From NCBI GenBank assembly GCA_021799615.1, contig JAJZAC010000006.1:1-51944 (forward strand): a stretch of DNA of 51,944 bases, written 5' to 3'. Source of the DNA: Actinomycetes bacterium. GTDB taxonomy: Bacteria > Actinomycetota > Acidimicrobiia > Acidimicrobiales > RAAP-2. Shown piece by piece: positions 16,869 to 25,058 of this stretch. The translations under genes and the position numbers were made by a program. Each line of letters opens with the position of its first letter. Within the stretch, counting starts at the first letter, position 1. The notes beneath the pieces are model-generated. The model saw only the letters and a list, made by a program, of their open reading frames with translations, made no database searches and was not told the DNA's origin.

Positions 16869-17480
16869 TCAGTTGACCGACGGGTCCTCCGGATGGGCGG
16901 CGACGAGCGCCCACCGCCCGCCCTGGCGGCGCAGGACCCGGGCCCACAGCGACCGGGGCTCGGGGTCGAGGGCGTCGCACGGCTCGGCGGGCACCACGAA
17001 CCACGACCCCGAGGCGATCTCGTCCTCGAGCTGGCCCTCGTCCCAGCCGGCGTAGCCGGCGAAGACCCGCACGGCGACCAGGGTGGGAACCGGCGGCACG
17101 GCCAGGTCGAAGGTGCCGACCGGGTCGGCGTCCCCGACCACCCGGCGCCAACCGGCGGGCGCGGTCTCGGGGTCCGGCTCCCCGGCCAGCCGACCCAGGC
17201 CCACGAGCGCGTTGGACGCCACCGGGCCCCCGCGGAAGATCTCCGCGGGTCCCGCGGCCAGCGGCCGCCACGGCGGCAGGATCTCGCCCACGTCCACGCC
17301 GCCGGGACTGTCGAGGACGACGCCGAGCGCCCCGTGCGCGCCGTGGTCCAGTATCAGCGTCACCGTGCGCTCGAAGTTGGGGTCGACCAGGCGGGGCGTG
17401 GCCACGAGCAGGTACCCGGTCAGCTCGGCAGGTACCGCCCTGCCGCAGTAGGGATCGAAGGCGCCGAAGGACGCGAGCAT
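16869..17480 (-). CDS. AlgH/YqgE-family protein (UPF0301)
   Basis: This 203-residue protein matches the AlgH/YqgE family: GYLLVATPRLVDPNFERTVTLIL, HGALGVVLDSPGGV, FRGGPV and VRVFAGYAGWDEGQLEDEI, ending with LRRQGGRWALVAAHPEDPSVN. The biochemical role of the family is unclear; it has been linked to regulation and redox in other bacteria. I chose the ATG at 17480 (MLASFGAFDPYCG), where conservation begins; the track extends about 96 residues upstream without protein character. The gene stands alone, divergent from a small Cys-containing protein. Confidence 0.88.
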   Translation of the reverse strand: MLASFGAFDPYCGRAVPAELTGYLLVATPRLVDPNFERTVTLILDHGAHGALGVVLDSPGGVDVGEILPPWRPLAAGPAEIFRGGPVASNALVGLGRLAGEPDPETAPAGWRRVVGDADPVGTFDLAVPPVPTLVAVRVFAGYAGWDEGQLEDEIASGSWFVVPAEPCDALDPEPRSLWARVLRRQGGRWALVAAHPEDPSVN

Positions 17481-17546
17481 TCCTGCATCTTTGCCCAACG
17501 GGCCCACACTCGCGACGGACGTGACTAGCTTCCCCGGCGGAAATGC

Positions 17547-17789
17547 GTGACGCTGGGGGCCGTGGCAGCGCGTCAGCAGCGACGAGGGCAACAGCGCCGC
17601 AGGCCGGAGCCGCCGGCCGAGCGCCGGCTGGGGCACTGGCGGGCCGACGGCGCGCCCAAGGCCCGGTACTCGACCTCGGCTGCCGCGGAGCGGGCGTCGC
17701 TGTGGGCCCGGCTGGAGCACGGCAGCGACCTCCATCCCTACCAGTGCGAGTTCTGCCGTGGGTGGCATCTGGGCAGCCGCCCCGACTGA
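17547..17789 (+). CDS. Small Arg-rich protein with CxxC-H motif
   Basis: A protein of about 80 residues (75 if the GTG at 17562 is used). It has an Arg/Gln-rich N-terminus and ends YQCEFCRGWHLGSRPD. The C-x2-C-x3-H arrangement looks like a minimal zinc site. Short proteins ending in a CxxCxxWHLG-type motif are familiar in actinobacteria but have no assigned role. The frame has no better competitor, and it lies divergent to the AlgH gene with a 66-base gap. Confidence 0.6.
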   Translation: MTLGAVAARQQRRGQQRRRPEPPAERRLGHWRADGAPKARYSTSAAAERASLWARLEHGSDLHPYQCEFCRGWHLGSRPD

Positions 17790-17816
17790 TCCCGTCCGGC
17801 GGCTCCTCCCCGGCCC

Positions 17817-18263
17817 CTACTCGGCCGCGACCACCGGCACCGTCGGGGTCAGCGGGCCGGTGCAGTAGGCGCACCGGGTGGCGGCCGGCGGCACCTCGGA
17901 CAGGCAGGCCGGGCACTGCACCAGCGGCGTCTCCGCTGCCGGCCCCCTGCCCAGGCGCCGCATCAGGTGGTTGACCGGCGTGACCACGAGGAAGAACACC
18001 ACCGCCGCCACCACCAGGAACGTGACCACGGCGTTGACGAAGTCCCCGTAGGCGAACGAACTGCCGTGCAGGGTGAACGTGAAGTTCTTGAAGTCGCCGG
18101 ACGTACCGCCGATGGCGGCTACCAGGGGGGTGATGAAGTCCTTGACCAGCGCGGTGACCACGGCGGTGAAGGCGGCGCCGACGGCCACGGCCACGGCCAG
18201 GTCGACGATGTTCCCTCGCAGCAGGAAGTCACGGAATTCCTTGACGATGCCATGCGAGCGCAT
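17817..18263 (-). CDS. mscL: Large-conductance mechanosensitive channel MscL
   Basis: This 148-residue protein has the MscL opening KEFRDFLLRGNIVDLAVAVAVGAAF, two transmembrane helices (TM2 FLVVAAVVFFLVV) and a periplasmic loop. The pore opens under membrane tension during hypo-osmotic shock. The C-terminus is unusual in carrying a four-Cys zinc ribbon (CPACLSEVPPAATRCAYC) after the cytoplasmic helix; this extension is seen in some actinobacterial MscL proteins. Single gene, 90 bases downstream of the next minus-strand gene's coding end. Confidence 0.94.
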   Translation of the reverse strand: MRSHGIVKEFRDFLLRGNIVDLAVAVAVGAAFTAVVTALVKDFITPLVAAIGGTSGDFKNFTFTLHGSSFAYGDFVNAVVTFLVVAAVVFFLVVTPVNHLMRRLGRGPAAETPLVQCPACLSEVPPAATRCAYCTGPLTPTVPVVAAE

Positions 18264-18353
18264 CGCACCTCCTCGTCGTGCGGGGCCGGGCTCGCCCCGG
18301 CCGACGGCGACCAGCGTAGGGGCCCACCGGGCAGGCCGCCCGGACGACCGGCG

Positions 18354-18836
18354 TCAGGTCCCGGCCCGCCCGTACACCGACGCCCGCCACCGGCCGGTGG
18401 TGGGGACCGAGCACAGGGCGGCGGCCGCGTCGACCAGCCACCGCAGGACGTCGCCGTCGGGAACGCCGTCGGGGAGTCGGACCACCAGGCCGCGCCGGGG
18501 GTGGTCCTGGACCACCCGCCACCCGGCAGGGATCCCCGGGCCGGACTGGCGGAGCCGGAGGGCGGCCCGACGGCCGGCGCCGTGCTGGATCCCCGCCTCC
18601 GCCGGTTGGACCGCGCCGCCGCGCCCCGGTCGGGACGGCACGTAGGTGGCGGTCGGCACGGCCGGGCCCACGGTGCCGAAGATGGCGAACGGCCCCTGCG
18701 GCGGCGGCCGGTCCTCGTCGGCCACCTCCGGGGAGCAGTTCACCCACCCGCCACCCGGCACACCGGCGAGAGCGGCGACGAGTGGACCCAGCTCGGCCGG
18801 GTCCACGTCGAGCTCGGCCACGGGCCTGCGGCTCAC
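18354..18836 (-). CDS. Conserved hypothetical protein
   Basis: This protein of about 160 residues begins at the GTG overlapping the nitroreductase stop (GTGA), giving V-SRRPVAELDVDPAELGPL. I recognise no catalytic motif. Visible features are a Gly/Val-Pro-rich middle (FAIFGTVGPAVPTATYVP) and a C-terminal VVRLPDGVPDGDVLRWLVDAA. There is no signal peptide or membrane segment. Because translation is coupled to a nitroreductase, it may be an accessory of redox metabolism, but no function can be assigned. Confidence 0.65.
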   Translation of the reverse strand: MSRRPVAELDVDPAELGPLVAALAGVPGGGWVNCSPEVADEDRPPPQGPFAIFGTVGPAVPTATYVPSRPGRGGAVQPAEAGIQHGAGRRAALRLRQSGPGIPAGWRVVQDHPRRGLVVRLPDGVPDGDVLRWLVDAAAALCSVPTTGRWRASVYGRAGT

Positions 18837-19534
18837 GGGCCGCCGGGCGGTGCGAACGGGGTGCCGTCGTAGCGGTCGACGGTGGTGAAGGCCGCCACCG
18901 GCTCCCGCCGCAGCCGGGTCGACCGGTGGACGGGGTGCCCGAGGGCGATCACGCCGGCCATCACCACCTCGTCGGGCAGTCCGAGCACGGTGCGCAGGTG
19001 GGGCTCGCCCCGGACCGCCATCGTCGTGACCACGCCCCCCAACCCCTCGTCGCGGGCGGCGAGGAGGATGCTCCAGGCGAACGGGTAGACCGATGCCCCA
19101 CCCACCAGCGGGATGCGGTCGAGATCCCGGTCTACCGTGGCCAGCCGGCGCAGGTCGGCCAGGAGGACGAGCAGGACGGGCACCTCGTCGAGGTGCTCGG
19201 GGAACCCGCCGGGACCGGCGGCGGCCTGGGCGGCGAGCGCCGGCGCCGTGCTGACGGCGTCGGACTCGGCGGCCCGGTCGTTCAGCGCACCCCAGGGCGT
19301 CAGCCCGGCCGCCCCCTGGGCCAGGTACTCGTACCACCCGGCGAGGTAGGCGTCGCGCAGTGCCCGGCGGACCTCGGGACGGCGCACCACGACCACCCGC
19401 CAGGCCTGGCGGTTCCCGCCGTTCGGTGCGAAGCGGGCGGCGTCGAGGATGCGCCCCAGCACGGCGTCGTCGACCGGCTCGCCGGTGAACTCCCGGACGG
19501 CGCCGGTCGTCCGCAGGGCCTCGCCCAGTTCCAC
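18833..19534 (-). CDS. Nitroreductase-family FMN oxidoreductase
   Basis: This 233-residue protein shows the nitroreductase N-terminus (TTGAVREFTGEPVDDAVLGRIL) and the FMN-binding block ARFAPNGGNRQAWRVVVV. A later LAARDEGLGGVVTTM region corresponds to the family's second flavin-contact segment, and VIALGHP lies near the end. Members reduce nitro, quinone or enone groups with NAD(P)H. The start is a GTG 17 bases after the peroxiredoxin stop, so both are probably on one transcript with NhaA and the downstream hypothetical. The track ORF runs upstream through the peroxiredoxin in another frame. Confidence 0.85.
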   Translation of the reverse strand: MELGEALRTTGAVREFTGEPVDDAVLGRILDAARFAPNGGNRQAWRVVVVRRPEVRRALRDAYLAGWYEYLAQGAAGLTPWGALNDRAAESDAVSTAPALAAQAAAGPGGFPEHLDEVPVLLVLLADLRRLATVDRDLDRIPLVGGASVYPFAWSILLAARDEGLGGVVTTMAVRGEPHLRTVLGLPDEVVMAGVIALGHPVHRSTRLRREPVAAFTTVDRYDGTPFAPPGGP

Positions 19535-19551
19535 GCCGCTCCCGCCGGTCC

Positions 19552-20034
19552 TCAGAGCTCGGCCAGCACCGAGTCGGCCGCGCTGACCGTCAGGCCAGGT
19601 CCCGGCTCGACGAACACGGCCGACACGACGCCGTCGTCGATGATCGCTGCGTAACGCTGCGACCGGATGCCCAATCCGAAGGCGGACCCGTCCATCTCCA
19701 GCCCGGCGGCCCGGGTGAACTCGCCGTTGCCGTCGGCCAGCATCAGCACCTTGTCGTCCACCTCGTGCGCCTGGCCCCAGGCGCCCATCACGAAGGGGTC
19801 GTTGACGGCGATGCAGGCGATGGTGTCGACGCCCTTCGCCCGGAGCTCGTCGTTGCGGAGCAGGAAGCTGGGAAGGTGGTAGTCCGAACAGGTCGGGGTG
19901 AAGGCGCCGGGGACGGCGAAGAGGACCACCTTGCCCGTTCCCAGCACCTCGCCGGTCCGGACGGGCTGGGGGCCCTCCGGGCCCATGGTCATCACCTGCA
20001 CGTCGGGGATGCGGTCTCCGGCGGCGATCGTCAT
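19552..20034 (-). CDS. Peroxiredoxin (Prx5-like)
   Basis: This 160-residue thioredoxin-fold peroxidase has the peroxidatic site VPGAFTPTCSDYHLPSF, typical of the Prx5 subgroup. It also has the downstream CIAVNDPFVMGAWGQ and ADGNGEFTRAAGL segments. It reduces hydrogen peroxide and alkyl hydroperoxides using thiols. Only one further Cys (TIACIAVND) is visible, so a 1-Cys or atypical mechanism is possible. The start ATG overlaps the nhaA stop (ATGA). Confidence 0.93.
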   Translation of the reverse strand: MTIAAGDRIPDVQVMTMGPEGPQPVRTGEVLGTGKVVLFAVPGAFTPTCSDYHLPSFLLRNDELRAKGVDTIACIAVNDPFVMGAWGQAHEVDDKVLMLADGNGEFTRAAGLEMDGSAFGLGIRSQRYAAIIDDGVVSAVFVEPGPGLTVSAADSVLAEL

Positions 20035-21257
20035 GTCTCCTCCTCGGGGTCGTCGCGGTCAGCATACGGCGAGCCCGCCGGGCGCGGACCGGAGGCGACG
20101 GCCCGGCGGTGGAACACGGCGAAGAGGGACGCGCCGAGGACGAACGCCACCGCCGACCCGGCGACCAGGCCCAGCTCGGCCGCCCCCACCAGCGACGGCT
20201 GGTCCCGGTAGACGGACGTGGCTACCAGGACGGGCACGGTGAACCCGATCCCGGCCACGGCCGAGCCGCCCACCAGGTGCCGCCACCGCACCCCGGTCGG
20301 GAGGCGGGCACCTCCCAGCCGCACCGCCAGCAACGAGGCGCCGGAGATACCGAGCACCTTGCCCGCCACCCGGGCCGTCGCCACACCGGCGAAGACGCCG
20401 CCGGCGCCCGCCGGCGCCAGGACCCGCGCCGACAGGGTGAGCCCGGCGTTGGCCAGGCCGAACACGGGCAGGACCACGAAGGTCGACAGCGGCACCGCCA
20501 CCCGCTCCACCCGCCCGGCGGCCGCCGCCGGCACGAGGGCCCCGGCCGCCACCCCGGCGAGTGCCGGCTCGACGCCACCGGCCGCCAGGAGGAACCACAA
20601 GGGCAGCGACCCGACCAGGGCGGGCCAGGCCCGGTCCCCCTGCCACCGGACCCGGACCACGACGAGCACAGCAAGCACGGTGCCGGCGCCGACGAGGGCG
20701 AGGGGGTGCAGCGCCGAGGCGCCGGTCACCGCCAGGACGGCGACCGACCCCAGGTCGTCGGCGACGGCCAGGGCCAGCAACCACGCCCGCACCCCCGCCG
20801 GCACCCGCCGACCGAGCACAGCCAGAGCGGCCAGGGCCACGGCGATGTCGGTGGCGAGGGGGATCCCCCAGCCACGAACTCCGGGCTGCCCGGTGTTCCA
20901 CGCCAGGTACACGAGTGCGGCCCCCACCATGCCGCCGACCGCGCCCACGACGGGCAGGGCGGCCGCCCGCCGGTCGGCCAGTGCCCCGTCACGGCGCTCC
21001 CGACCCAGCTCCAGCCCGACGACGAGGAAGAAGACGGCCATCAACCCGCCGTTCACCAGCCCCCGGGGCGTGCCCACCTGCGCCGCCGCGCCCGGCACCA
21101 GCGACAGGCCCCGTTCCCACACGGCCGGGTACGAACCCCGGCCGGGCACGTTCGCCCACACCAGGGCGGCCACGCCGGCCACGGCCAGCAGGGCGCCACC
21201 CGCCACCTCGTCGGTGACGAACCGGCGTGCCGCCTTCCGGTCCGGACCGCCGCTCAC
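20031..21257 (-). CDS. nhaA: Na+/H+ antiporter NhaA
   Basis: This 408-residue multi-spanning protein begins RRFVTDEVAGGALLAVAGVAAL. The family signature VNGGLMAVFFLVVGLELGRE is present, as is the paired-Asp ion site in LALAVADDLGSVAVLAV. It exchanges sodium for protons to keep cytoplasmic pH and salt balance. The GTG start at 21257 is 21 bases from a small zinc-ribbon gene upstream. It leads a likely operon with the peroxiredoxin, nitroreductase and hypothetical gene, combining salt and oxidative-stress functions. Confidence 0.94.
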   Translation of the reverse strand: MSGGPDRKAARRFVTDEVAGGALLAVAGVAALVWANVPGRGSYPAVWERGLSLVPGAAAQVGTPRGLVNGGLMAVFFLVVGLELGRERRDGALADRRAAALPVVGAVGGMVGAALVYLAWNTGQPGVRGWGIPLATDIAVALAALAVLGRRVPAGVRAWLLALAVADDLGSVAVLAVTGASALHPLALVGAGTVLAVLVVVRVRWQGDRAWPALVGSLPLWFLLAAGGVEPALAGVAAGALVPAAAAGRVERVAVPLSTFVVLPVFGLANAGLTLSARVLAPAGAGGVFAGVATARVAGKVLGISGASLLAVRLGGARLPTGVRWRHLVGGSAVAGIGFTVPVLVATSVYRDQPSLVGAAELGLVAGSAVAFVLGASLFAVFHRRAVASGPRPAGSPYADRDDPEEET

Positions 21258-21278
21258 CCGGCGGTGCCTCGCACCGGC

Positions 21279-21434
21279 TCAGGCGTCGCCGCCGTCACCC
21301 CCGTCGACGTCCACCGCCACCACCCGCTGGCACCGGGTGCACCAGGCTGCGGCATCGCCCGACGAGGGGTGGACGAGTGCGCCGCACGAGGTGCAACGGT
21401 AGATCACCGGGGACCGGGTCGACGGGCTGGTCAT
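21279..21434 (-). CDS. Small zinc-ribbon protein (51 residues, not in ORF track)
   Basis: Translating the minus strand from the ATG at 21434 gives a 51-residue protein with two Cys pairs, YRCTSCGALV and WCTRCQRVVAV, and an acidic Gly-rich tail ending VDVDGGDGGDA. The C-x2-C...C-x2-C spacing is that of a rubredoxin-like or zinc-ribbon fold. Proximity to nhaA (21 bases upstream, same strand) suggests cotranscription. It was too short for the supplied ORF track. Similar tiny zinc ribbons are common in actinobacteria; the function is unknown. Confidence 0.65.
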   Translation of the reverse strand: MTSPSTRSPVIYRCTSCGALVHPSSGDAAAWCTRCQRVVAVDVDGGDGGDA

Positions 21435-21599
21435 GGCGGAGGAGATCTTCGCACAGGAAGCGCAACCGGCGACAGGGAGTCACCACGCCACCACGCGGAT
21501 GGGCGGACGCAGGGCGCGGCCAGGTGGGTGCGGGGCACCGGCCGGAGGTAGGGTGCAGCCGTCGGCGAGCAGTCGCCGGAGGACGCGAGCGGGGGTGGA

Positions 21600-22997
21600 A
21601 TGGGAGACGTCTTCGAGCAGCTTGCCCGGATCGTGGGCGGGGACGACGTGCTCGTCGGCGACCGTATCGACGCTGACGCCGAGCACGACGAGGCGCTGAC
21701 CGTCACGCCGGTCCGCCCTCTCGCCGTGGTCCGCCCCGGCACCACCGACGAGGTGGCCGCCATCGTGGCACTGGCACGAGCGACGGGCACCCCGCTGACG
21801 GCCCGCGGCTCGGCCACCGGGCTGGCCGGCGGGTGCGTCCCGGCCGAGGGCGGTGTCGTCGTCTCCTTCGAACGGATGGACCGGATCCTCGAGATCGACA
21901 CGGCCAACAACGTCGCCGTGGTCGAACCCGGCGTCACCCTCCGGAGCCTGGAGGAGGCTCTCACCCCCCTCGGCCTCGTCTACCCCGTCTACCCCGGCGA
22001 GCTCTCGGCCAGCCTGGGGGGGAACGTCGCCACCAACGCCGGGGGGATGCGGGCCGTGAAGTACGGCGTCACCCGCCACCAAGTCCTGGGCGTCACCGCC
22101 GTGCTCGGCACCGGCGAGGTGGTCACCAGCGGGGGCAAGTTCGTGAAGTCGACCAGCGGGTACGACCTCACCCAGCTCATCGTCGGCTCGGAGGGCACCC
22201 TGGCCCTCGTCACCCGGGCCGTCCTCAAACTGTGGCCCCGGCCGCCGGTCGCCACCACGGTCCTCGTGCCCTTCCGCACCCTCGAGGAGGTCTCGAACGC
22301 CGTCCCCCCCATCGTGGCCAGCGGGATCGCGCCCCGGGTGGTGGAGTACATCGACGTCATGTCGATGGCCGGCATCACCTCCAACGCCCAGATGGACCTG
22401 GGGATCGAGGAGTCGGTGCGCGAGGCGGCCATGGCCTACCTGGTCGTCGTGGTCGAGGGGTTTGCCGCCGACCGGGTCGAGGAGGACGTGGCCGCCCTGG
22501 CCGGGCTGGTCTCCGAGCTCGGCGCCCTCGACGTCTACGTCCTGCCCGAGCAGGCCGGCGCCCGGCTGATCGAGGCCCGGGAGCACGCGTTCTGGGCGGC
22601 GAAGGCGGCCGGTGCCGACGACATCGTCGACGTCGTCGTCCCCCGGGCGTCCATCCCCGAGTACCTGCAACGGGTCGGAGACCTGGCCGCGGCCGAGTCG
22701 TCGCTCGTGGTGGGGTGCGGCCACGCCGGCGACGGCAACGTCCACCTGTCGGTGTTCCAGTCCGATCCCGAGATCCGCCGCCGGTTGGTGCACGCCATCG
22801 TCGCTACCGGCGTCGCCATGGGCGGGGCCGTCTCGGGCGAGCACGGCATCGGCACGGAGAAGAAGCATGCGCTGGCAGAATTGGAGGACCCGGTGAAGCT
22901 CGACCTCATGCGCCGCATCAAGGCGGCCTTCGACCCCGACGGCATCCTCAACCCGGGCAAGGTGTTCGACACCGCGCCGGCCGGGAGCGCACGGTGA
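21600..22997 (+). CDS. FAD-linked 2-hydroxyacid oxidase/dehydrogenase, GlcD-like
   Basis: This 465-residue protein has an FAD-binding type 4 (PCMH) domain: LAVVRPGTTDEVAAIVALAR, then GSATGLAGGCVP, LGGNVATNAGGMRAVKYG and IVGSEGTLALV. The C-terminal cap has CGHAGDGNVHLSVF and GEHGIGTEKKHAL, matching GlcD and D-lactate dehydrogenases. It would oxidise a 2-hydroxyacid to a 2-oxoacid. GlcE and GlcF partners are absent. The start ATG follows GGGGGTGGA. The stop overlaps a thiamine-diphosphate enzyme by 4 bases, suggesting that enzyme uses the 2-oxoacid produced. Confidence 0.88.
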   Translation: MGDVFEQLARIVGGDDVLVGDRIDADAEHDEALTVTPVRPLAVVRPGTTDEVAAIVALARATGTPLTARGSATGLAGGCVPAEGGVVVSFERMDRILEIDTANNVAVVEPGVTLRSLEEALTPLGLVYPVYPGELSASLGGNVATNAGGMRAVKYGVTRHQVLGVTAVLGTGEVVTSGGKFVKSTSGYDLTQLIVGSEGTLALVTRAVLKLWPRPPVATTVLVPFRTLEEVSNAVPPIVASGIAPRVVEYIDVMSMAGITSNAQMDLGIEESVREAAMAYLVVVVEGFAADRVEEDVAALAGLVSELGALDVYVLPEQAGARLIEAREHAFWAAKAAGADDIVDVVVPRASIPEYLQRVGDLAAAESSLVVGCGHAGDGNVHLSVFQSDPEIRRRLVHAIVATGVAMGGAVSGEHGIGTEKKHALAELEDPVKLDLMRRIKAAFDPDGILNPGKVFDTAPAGSAR

Positions 22998-24556
22998 ACG
23001 GCGCCGGTGCCCTCATCCGCACACTGGTGACGGCCGGCGTGGACACCTGCTTCACCAACCCGGGCACCTCGGAGATGCATTTCGTGGCCGCCCTCGACGG
23101 GGTGCCGGGCATGCGGGGCATCCTCGCCCTGTTCGAGGGGGTGGCCACCGGGGCGGCCGACGGCTACGGCCGCATGGCCGGCCGGCCGGCGGCCACGCTC
23201 CTCCACCTGGGACCGGGCCTCGGCAACGGCCTGGCCAACCTGCACAACGCCCGCCGGGCGTGGACCCCGGTGGTCAACATCGTGGGCGACCACGCCACCT
23301 CCCACACGAAGTACGACGCCCAGCTGCAGTCGGACATCGAGACGGTGGCCCGCAACGTCTCCACCTTCGTCCGCACGTCGGCGTCCACCGCCGCCCTCGC
23401 CGGCGACGCGGTCGACGCCGTCCGGGCCGCCCTCGGTCCCCCCGGCCAGGTGGCGACCCTCATCCTGCCAGCCGACGTGTCGTGGACCGACGGAGGCACC
23501 CCGGTCGACCTGCCTGGTCCCCTCGCCGCCGCCGTCGGCACCGCGCCCGATGCCGACGTGGTCGACGCCGCGGCCAAGGCCCTCCGGTCGGGCGAGCCGG
23601 CCGCCCTGCTCGTCGGCGGGCGGGCATGCCGCACCCCGCTCCTGGATCAGCTGTCCGCCGTGGCTGAAGCCACCGGAGCCAAGCTGCTGTGCGAGACGTT
23701 CCCGGCCCGCCTGGAACGGGGCCGGGGACGCCCCGAGGTCGAGCGCATCGCCTACCTGGCCGAGTTCGCCGCTATGCAGCTCGACGGCGTGCGCCACCTG
23801 GTGCTGGTGGATGCCAAGTCGCCGGTGACCTTCTTCGCCTACCCGGGCAAGCCCTCTGACCTCGTCCCCGACGGGTGCACGGTCCACCCGCTGGCCGCGG
23901 CGGCCACGGACGTGACCGCTGCGGTGGCCGCCCTGGCCGACGCGCTCGGTGCCGGCGGGGCCCGGCCGCGCCACACCGCGGCCGAGCGACCCGGCCTGCC
24001 CGAGGGGGAGCTCGACGCGGCCAAGGTGTGCCAGGCCCTCGGCGCCCTGCTCCCCGAGGGCGCCATCGTCTCCGACGAGGGCAACACCGCCGGCGTGTTC
24101 GCGGCCGGTGCCACCGCCGGAGCCCCGCCCCACGACTGGCTCACCCTCACCGGGGGCGCCATCGGCCAGGGCCTCCCGGTGGCGGTGGGCGCGGCGGTGG
24201 CCTGCCCCGATCGGCGGGTCCTCGCCCTCGAGGCCGACGGCAGCTCCCTCTACACCATCCAGGCGCTGTGGACGATGGCCCGGGAGGGCCTGGACGTCAC
24301 CACCGTCCTCCTCAACAACGGCTCCTACGCCGTGCTCAACATGGAGCTCCAGCGGGTGGGGGCGGACGCCGGCGGGCCCAAGGCCCGGGCCATGCTCGAC
24401 CTCCACCACCCGGACCTCGACTTCGTCTCGGTGGCCCGGGGCCTCGGGGTGCACGCCGAGCGGGCGACCACGGCCGAGACGTTCAACGACGCGCTGGGCC
24501 GGGCTCTGGCCACGCCGGGACCGAGCGTGATCGAGGCGATGGTCGCCCCCATGTGA
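22994..24556 (+). CDS. Thiamine-diphosphate enzyme (acetolactate synthase / benzoylformate decarboxylase type)
   Basis: This 520-residue protein has three-domain ThDP architecture. The PYR domain has a likely catalytic Glu (ALFEGVATGAADGYGRM) after CFTNPGTSEMHF. The middle Rossmann-like domain includes LLVGGRACR. The PP domain has a diphosphate motif reading EADGSSLYTIQALWTM and ending NNGSYAVL. The usual GDG is ADG here, still compatible with Mg binding. The start GTG overlaps the glcD-like stop (GTGA). It probably decarboxylates or carboligates the 2-oxoacid made upstream. True acetolactate synthase is less likely, as no small subunit adjoins. Confidence 0.82.
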   Translation: MNGAGALIRTLVTAGVDTCFTNPGTSEMHFVAALDGVPGMRGILALFEGVATGAADGYGRMAGRPAATLLHLGPGLGNGLANLHNARRAWTPVVNIVGDHATSHTKYDAQLQSDIETVARNVSTFVRTSASTAALAGDAVDAVRAALGPPGQVATLILPADVSWTDGGTPVDLPGPLAAAVGTAPDADVVDAAAKALRSGEPAALLVGGRACRTPLLDQLSAVAEATGAKLLCETFPARLERGRGRPEVERIAYLAEFAAMQLDGVRHLVLVDAKSPVTFFAYPGKPSDLVPDGCTVHPLAAAATDVTAAVAALADALGAGGARPRHTAAERPGLPEGELDAAKVCQALGALLPEGAIVSDEGNTAGVFAAGATAGAPPHDWLTLTGGAIGQGLPVAVGAAVACPDRRVLALEADGSSLYTIQALWTMAREGLDVTTVLLNNGSYAVLNMELQRVGADAGGPKARAMLDLHHPDLDFVSVARGLGVHAERATTAETFNDALGRALATPGPSVIEAMVAPM

Positions 24557-24572
24557 GCCGGAGGCGGTCGCC

Positions 24573-25010
24573 TCAGCCCGAGCCGGACCCGAGCAGATTG
24601 GCCAGGGCTGGGGGCATGCGTGCGGCGCGGCCCTGACCGTCGACGCAGCCGTGACGGCTCCGCGCCGTGGCCCGGGGCTCGCCGTCCACGGTGAGGAGGT
24701 ACTCGATGCCGAACGTGGCCCGGCGCAGGTCGGCCGGCCGCAGGGCCACGTCCACCACCTCGTCGAACCGCACGGCCCGGAGGTAGCTGACCTCCACCTG
24801 GAGGACGGCGATGTCGATCCCACCGGCGCGCATCTCGGCGTACGGGTTCCCGAGGGACCGGAGCCAGGCGACCCGTGCCTCCTCCAGGTAGAGCAGGTAC
24901 GAGCCGTGGTGGACCACCGCCATGGCGTCGGTCTCGGCGAACCGGGTGCGGACCGGGTGGGTGAAGGCGTAGGCGGTGGGTTCCCGGGATGGGTGGGTCA
25001 CGCCGGGCAT
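24573..25010 (-). CDS. Acyl-CoA thioesterase, 4HBT hot-dog family
   Basis: This 145-residue protein carries the 4-hydroxybenzoyl-CoA thioesterase pattern: VRTRFAETDAMAVVHHGSYLLYLEEARVAWLR, with Asp in the TDAM/VHH segment as expected for the active site. The beta-strand segments ISYLRAVRFDEVVDV-like and RATFGIEYLL follow. It hydrolyses acyl-CoA thioesters. The start is taken at the ATG at 25010 (MPGVTHPSRE); the preceding 495 residues of the track ORF are shadow. It converges with the ThDP gene and diverges from the MFS gene 48 bases away. Confidence 0.88.
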   Translation of the reverse strand: MPGVTHPSREPTAYAFTHPVRTRFAETDAMAVVHHGSYLLYLEEARVAWLRSLGNPYAEMRAGGIDIAVLQVEVSYLRAVRFDEVVDVALRPADLRRATFGIEYLLTVDGEPRATARSRHGCVDGQGRAARMPPALANLLGSGSG

Positions 25011-25058
25011 GGTACGCCGGTCGCCGGCGGGCGCCACACCTGGCGGTAGTGTCCGTCC

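Noticed and set aside
16869-21257. Possibility that the MscL-NhaA region is a mobile stress island
   Set aside because: No integrase, transposase, direct repeats or compositional break was seen. It looks like ordinary chromosomal housekeeping genes.
21833-22993. N-terminal part of the long track ORF 21833..24556
   Set aside because: Read-through in the wrong frame over the GlcD-like gene. The ThDP enzyme starts at the GTG at 22994.
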